DNA of 64,000 nt from Marinobacter koreensis (GTDB taxonomy: Bacteria; Pseudomonadota; Gammaproteobacteria; Pseudomonadales; Oleiphilaceae), in assembly GCF_023156285.1 (NCBI RefSeq), contig NZ_JAKZAJ010000001.1, forward strand, positions 682,001 to 746,000, read 5' to 3'. Below the pieces are notes generated by a model. The model made no database searches. It worked only from the letters and a program-made list of their open reading frames with translations, and was not told the origin of the DNA. Positions 61,025 through 64,000 of this stretch are shown here, in pieces; position 1 is the stretch's first letter; the number at the start of each line of letters is the position of its first letter. The position numbers and the translations under genes were made by a program.

Positions 61025-63307
61025 ATGAAGAAGATCTCCCCGAGGGCCCAGGCGGCCCTCCTTGCTGTTTCCCGTCATGAATTCGTCGCCGGTTCCGATC
61101 TCACTCCTTCCATTACCGGCCACTCCATTCCCCGAGAAGAAATCGTTCAACACCTGCTGTCGCTGATGCCGGAAATCGAGCCGGACCAGACGGTCATGCA
61201 CGTGGGCGGCGGCTCCGGCTACCTGGCCGCGGTGTTGTCCGAATTGGCGCATCGGGTCATCTACGTGGAGCGTAATCCGGTGGTGGCGGAGGCAGCCCGG
61301 GCCCGTTTTTTCCGGCTCGGCATGCACAACGTGGACGTGATTGCCTCTGACATCGCCGACTTGCCCGCTCTTGATGACAACTGTGATCTCATCCTCTGTA
61401 CGACATTCGTACCCAAGCCGGAGATTATGGCGCCTTTTCTCCGGGAGGGGGGCTCGCTGCTGTGTCTGGAGGGGCGGGCCGGGCCGGTGCCCAGCCTGGC
61501 CATGTTTGAAAAGCGGGGTGAGGCACTGAACCGGGTCAGGACGCTGGGCTGGGTGGACTTCAACCGCAATGCGGAACAGATCCTGATCGATCTCGGGGTC
61601 ATCGACGAGAAAATGCTCGCCGAGGCCCGGACCGAGGCCGCAAAAAGCAACACCCGGGTGCTCGACCTGGTTCGTCGAAAGCTCAATCTCGACGAGATTG
61701 ACCTGTATCGTAAGCTGGCACAGCAACGTGGCATGACGTTCGTCGATGCCGAGGAACTGATGCCCCAATTGCAGCCGGCGCTGTTCCGACGTTTTTCGCG
61801 GACGTTCCTGGACTTGTCACGAATGGTTCCGGTCAGCGAGAGCGGCGGGCAGATCACTGTCATCACCGACGATCCCGATGTCCGGACCGATCAGCTTGAA
61901 CGACTGACACCCCAGTCTTCGATCCAATGCCTGTTGGTCACGCCCACGGATTTCCGGCGCATCTGGTCGTCCCTGGATCTGACCGCCAAGGGGCGTCAGT
62001 TCGTGGCCGATCATTCCCAGCCAACCGGAGAACAGCCGGAGCCAGCGCAGTCCCGCTCCGAGCCTCTGGGAGACGCTTCCGGCCATCACCATGTCAGCCC
62101 GTACCTGGTCTCCGTTTATGAGGCCATCCTGCTGGATGCCGTGAGCGAGAAGGCCAGTGATATCCATATCGAACAATACGACGAGCGGGTCCGGGTTCGC
62201 CTTCGGGTAGACGGCGAATTACACGACCTCCCGCAATACCAGCTAACGCCCCGCGAACTGCGCGGCGTTATCAATGTGATCAAGCTTCGGGCCGAGCTGA
62301 ATATTGCAGAACACCGATTGCCCCAGGGTGGTCGTTCCCAGCTCAAGATGGGCGACAATCGCTTTGACCTGCGGGTACAGACCCAACCATCCCTTCACGG
62401 AGAGCATGCGGTTATCCGGTTGCTTCCCCAGACCGGCCGGGCAATGACGATCTCGGAGCTGGGCATGTCCAGAGTGATTGGCGCCCGTTACCAGCGTTTG
62501 CTGGACAACCCGGCGGGACTGGTGTTGGTGGTGGGGCCAACGGGGTCGGGCAAATCCACGACCCTGTATGCCGGTCTCCAGACCCTGGCGGATGATGGCC
62601 GTAGAAAGGTGATCACCGTCGAGGACCCGATCGAATATTCGATCGACAACATTCAGCAGACCCGGGTTCGGGCCGACATCGGTTTCAGCTTTGCCGATGC
62701 CATGCGGGCCTTTGTCCGTGAGGATCCGGACGTCATCCTGGTGGGCGAGATCCGGGACCAGGAAACGGCCCTGGAGGCGATAAGGGCTTCCCAGACCGGG
62801 CACGTTGTGTTGTCCACGCTGCACTCCAACGATGCAGTGGATTCCTTGCAGCGACTCTATGATCTGGGGATTCACCCCAACTCCATCGCAGGCGAACTGC
62901 TGGCGGTTATTGCGCAGCGCTTGGCCAAACGCATCTGCACGCATTGCCGGCGGCCGGCAGAGCCGGAGCCGATGATCCTGTCGGAGCTGTTTCCGGACGG
63001 GGCGCCGGCGAATTTCCAGTGTTTCGAGGGCGAAGGCTGTGACAAGTGCAACGGTCGCGGAACGGTCGGTCGTGTGGCGATCGTCGAGTACCTTGAGGTA
63101 AATGCCGATATCCGGAACGCCATCTCCAGCCAGCCCCCCATAGGCGAGTTGCGCTGGCGCGCCCTGGACGCCGGCCTGATTACCATGCGTGACAGTGCCC
63201 TGGACCAGGTGATCGAGGGAATTATCCCCCTGTCAGAATTACCGCGTATCCTGCCCCGGGAGCGAATGGCTCCGGAAATCCGGGGCGGCCGCAGGAGTCA
63301 ACCATGA
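61025..63307 (+). CDS. Fusion of PCMT-like methyltransferase and GspE/PilB-type ATPase
   Basis: The 760-residue protein has three parts. Residues about 1-175 resemble protein-L-isoaspartate methyltransferase, with SAM motif I VMHVGGGSGYLAAVL (57-71) and VIYVERNP. Residues about 183-290 resemble the MshEN/GspE N domain. Residues about 360-760 are a secretion ATPase with Walker A GPTGSGKS (504-511), Asp box (DPIEYSI), Walker B (DPDVILVGEIRD), His box (STLHSNDAVDS) and zinc Cys pairs (638/641, 672/675). No pilus or T2SS genes adjoin. ATG 61025 has a weak ribosome site. It follows the DUF2802 gene by 26 bp and overlaps the next gene. Confidence 0.9.
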   Translation: MKKISPRAQAALLAVSRHEFVAGSDLTPSITGHSIPREEIVQHLLSLMPEIEPDQTVMHVGGGSGYLAAVLSELAHRVIYVERNPVVAEAARARFFRLGMHNVDVIASDIADLPALDDNCDLILCTTFVPKPEIMAPFLREGGSLLCLEGRAGPVPSLAMFEKRGEALNRVRTLGWVDFNRNAEQILIDLGVIDEKMLAEARTEAAKSNTRVLDLVRRKLNLDEIDLYRKLAQQRGMTFVDAEELMPQLQPALFRRFSRTFLDLSRMVPVSESGGQITVITDDPDVRTDQLERLTPQSSIQCLLVTPTDFRRIWSSLDLTAKGRQFVADHSQPTGEQPEPAQSRSEPLGDASGHHHVSPYLVSVYEAILLDAVSEKASDIHIEQYDERVRVRLRVDGELHDLPQYQLTPRELRGVINVIKLRAELNIAEHRLPQGGRSQLKMGDNRFDLRVQTQPSLHGEHAVIRLLPQTGRAMTISELGMSRVIGARYQRLLDNPAGLVLVVGPTGSGKSTTLYAGLQTLADDGRRKVITVEDPIEYSIDNIQQTRVRADIGFSFADAMRAFVREDPDVILVGEIRDQETALEAIRASQTGHVVLSTLHSNDAVDSLQRLYDLGIHPNSIAGELLAVIAQRLAKRICTHCRRPAEPEPMILSELFPDGAPANFQCFEGEGCDKCNGRGTVGRVAIVEYLEVNADIRNAISSQPPIGELRWRALDAGLITMRDSALDQVIEGIIPLSELPRILPRERMAPEIRGGRRSQP

Positions 63308-64000
63308 CAGACTCAAATCCTACTCTTGGACCCAAGGCGGCCCAGCGGGAGCCCGCCGAAGTAGTCTATGCCGATGAGCTGAAAAGGCTGGCGGAGACGG
63401 ACTCGGGGCCGGTGCCTCCCGGCTGGTTGCTCTCTCCCCGTGCGGTTGAAACTTTCGTGCTCGGGGATCCGGAACAGGGCATTGAACGGAAGTTCGTGGC
63501 CGACCGGGCCATGGTGATCCGGATTATCATCTCGCTATGTACCACACGTGGCTGTTTGCTGGTCGGGGAACCGGGAACCGCAAAATCCTGGCTCTCTGAA
63601 CTCCTGGCAGCAGCGATCTCCGGTTCGTCCACGCTGACCCTGCAGGGTGGCGCCATCAGCCAGGTAGGGCAACTGCTATACAGCTGGAACGAAGCCATAC
63701 TCAAACAGAAAGGGCCATGCCGTGAGGCTCTGGTGCCCAGCCCGCTGCTTCGGGGCATGATGGAAGGCCGGCTCGTTCGGTTCGAGGAAGTCGCTCGTTG
63801 CCCCCAGGCACTGCAGGATGCGCTGCTGTCGGTGCTGTCCGACCGGGTGGTGATCATTCCTGAACTCGAGGGTGAGGAGGGCGTCGTCCTGTCCCGGGAA
63901 GGGTTTAACGTGGTCGCCACGTCCAACAGCATTGACGAGGGCGTCCACGCCATGAGCGCCGCGCTCAAGCGCCGGATGGATTTTGAGGAGATTCGTCCGA
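63304..64000 (+). CDS. MoxR-family AAA+ ATPase, YehL-like (cut by window edge)
   Basis: The first 232 codons encode a MoxR AAA+ protein: Walker A LVGEPGTAKSWLSELLAAAI, ALVPSPLLRGMMEGRLVRFEE (Walker B region) and sensor-1 VVATSNSIDEGVHAMSAALK. The wording is close to the YehL subgroup. Such ATPases usually work with von Willebrand A proteins, which may lie just beyond 64000. The ATG overlaps the stop of the fusion-ATPase gene by 4 nt (ATGA), so the two are translationally coupled. Confidence 0.88.
   Translation, partial: MTDSNPTLGPKAAQREPAEVVYADELKRLAETDSGPVPPGWLLSPRAVETFVLGDPEQGIERKFVADRAMVIRIIISLCTTRGCLLVGEPGTAKSWLSELLAAAISGSSTLTLQGGAISQVGQLLYSWNEAILKQKGPCREALVPSPLLRGMMEGRLVRFEEVARCPQALQDALLSVLSDRVVIIPELEGEEGVVLSREGFNVVATSNSIDEGVHAMSAALKRRMDFEEIRP

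Overview
The window is a single chromosome segment from a motile marine gammaproteobacterium, most likely Marinobacter or a close relative. The main evidence is a Pseudomonas-type flagellar hierarchy (FleQ, FleSR, sigma-54 promoters, FliA), a lexA-sulA pair followed by two small conserved genes, the ParC/ParP chemotaxis-array positioning genes, and a DUF1329 protein. I see no CRISPR array, transposase, prophage or rRNA. Coding density is high and almost all genes are intact; only the two window edges cut genes (purK on the left, a MoxR-type ATPase on the right).

Region 1 (1-11.4 kb) is housekeeping: purE and purK, unusually separated by a 348-bp spacer holding a large palindromic element; two envelope proteins; a tRNA-Val/Asp/Val cluster; a two-Rossmann FabG-like reductase divergent from a FadI-like thiolase, with a second copy of the palindromic element between them; an initiator tRNA; an M23 peptidase; an amidase; and a membrane protein with an S4-like arginine ladder. 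Region 2 (11.5-23.2 kb) holds tamA-tamB, a SIMPL-domain protein, an amidoligase/glutamine-amidotransferase pair, lexA-sulA and a DUF1329 gene with a possible PsrA-like operator.

Region 3 (23.2-51.9 kb) is the flagellar regulon: a fliT-like gene, fleQ (with a FleQ-box-like palindrome over its own promoter), fleSR, fliEFGHIJ, an inserted HsbA-HsbR-HptB-type signalling module, fliKLMNOPQR, flhB, then an opposite-strand upp-uraA-methyltransferase block, then flhA, flhF, fleN and fliA. Four GG-N10-GC sigma-54 promoters precede fleS, fliE, fliK and flhA. Region 4 (52-61 kb) is the chemotaxis operon: cheYZAB, motCD, parC, parP, cheW and a DUF2802 gene, with an excellent sigma-28 promoter before parC. 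The CheA linker lacks an obvious P2 domain and instead has three copies of an acidic peptide resembling the CheY-binding tip of FliM.

Region 5 (61-64 kb) is the least familiar part: a single protein joining a PCMT-like methyltransferase domain, an MshEN-like domain and a GspE/PilB-type ATPase, overlapping by 4 nt the start of a YehL-like MoxR AAA+ ATPase. This coupled pair, the Csr-site-like palindromic elements and the CheA peptide repeats are the best candidates for something undescribed.
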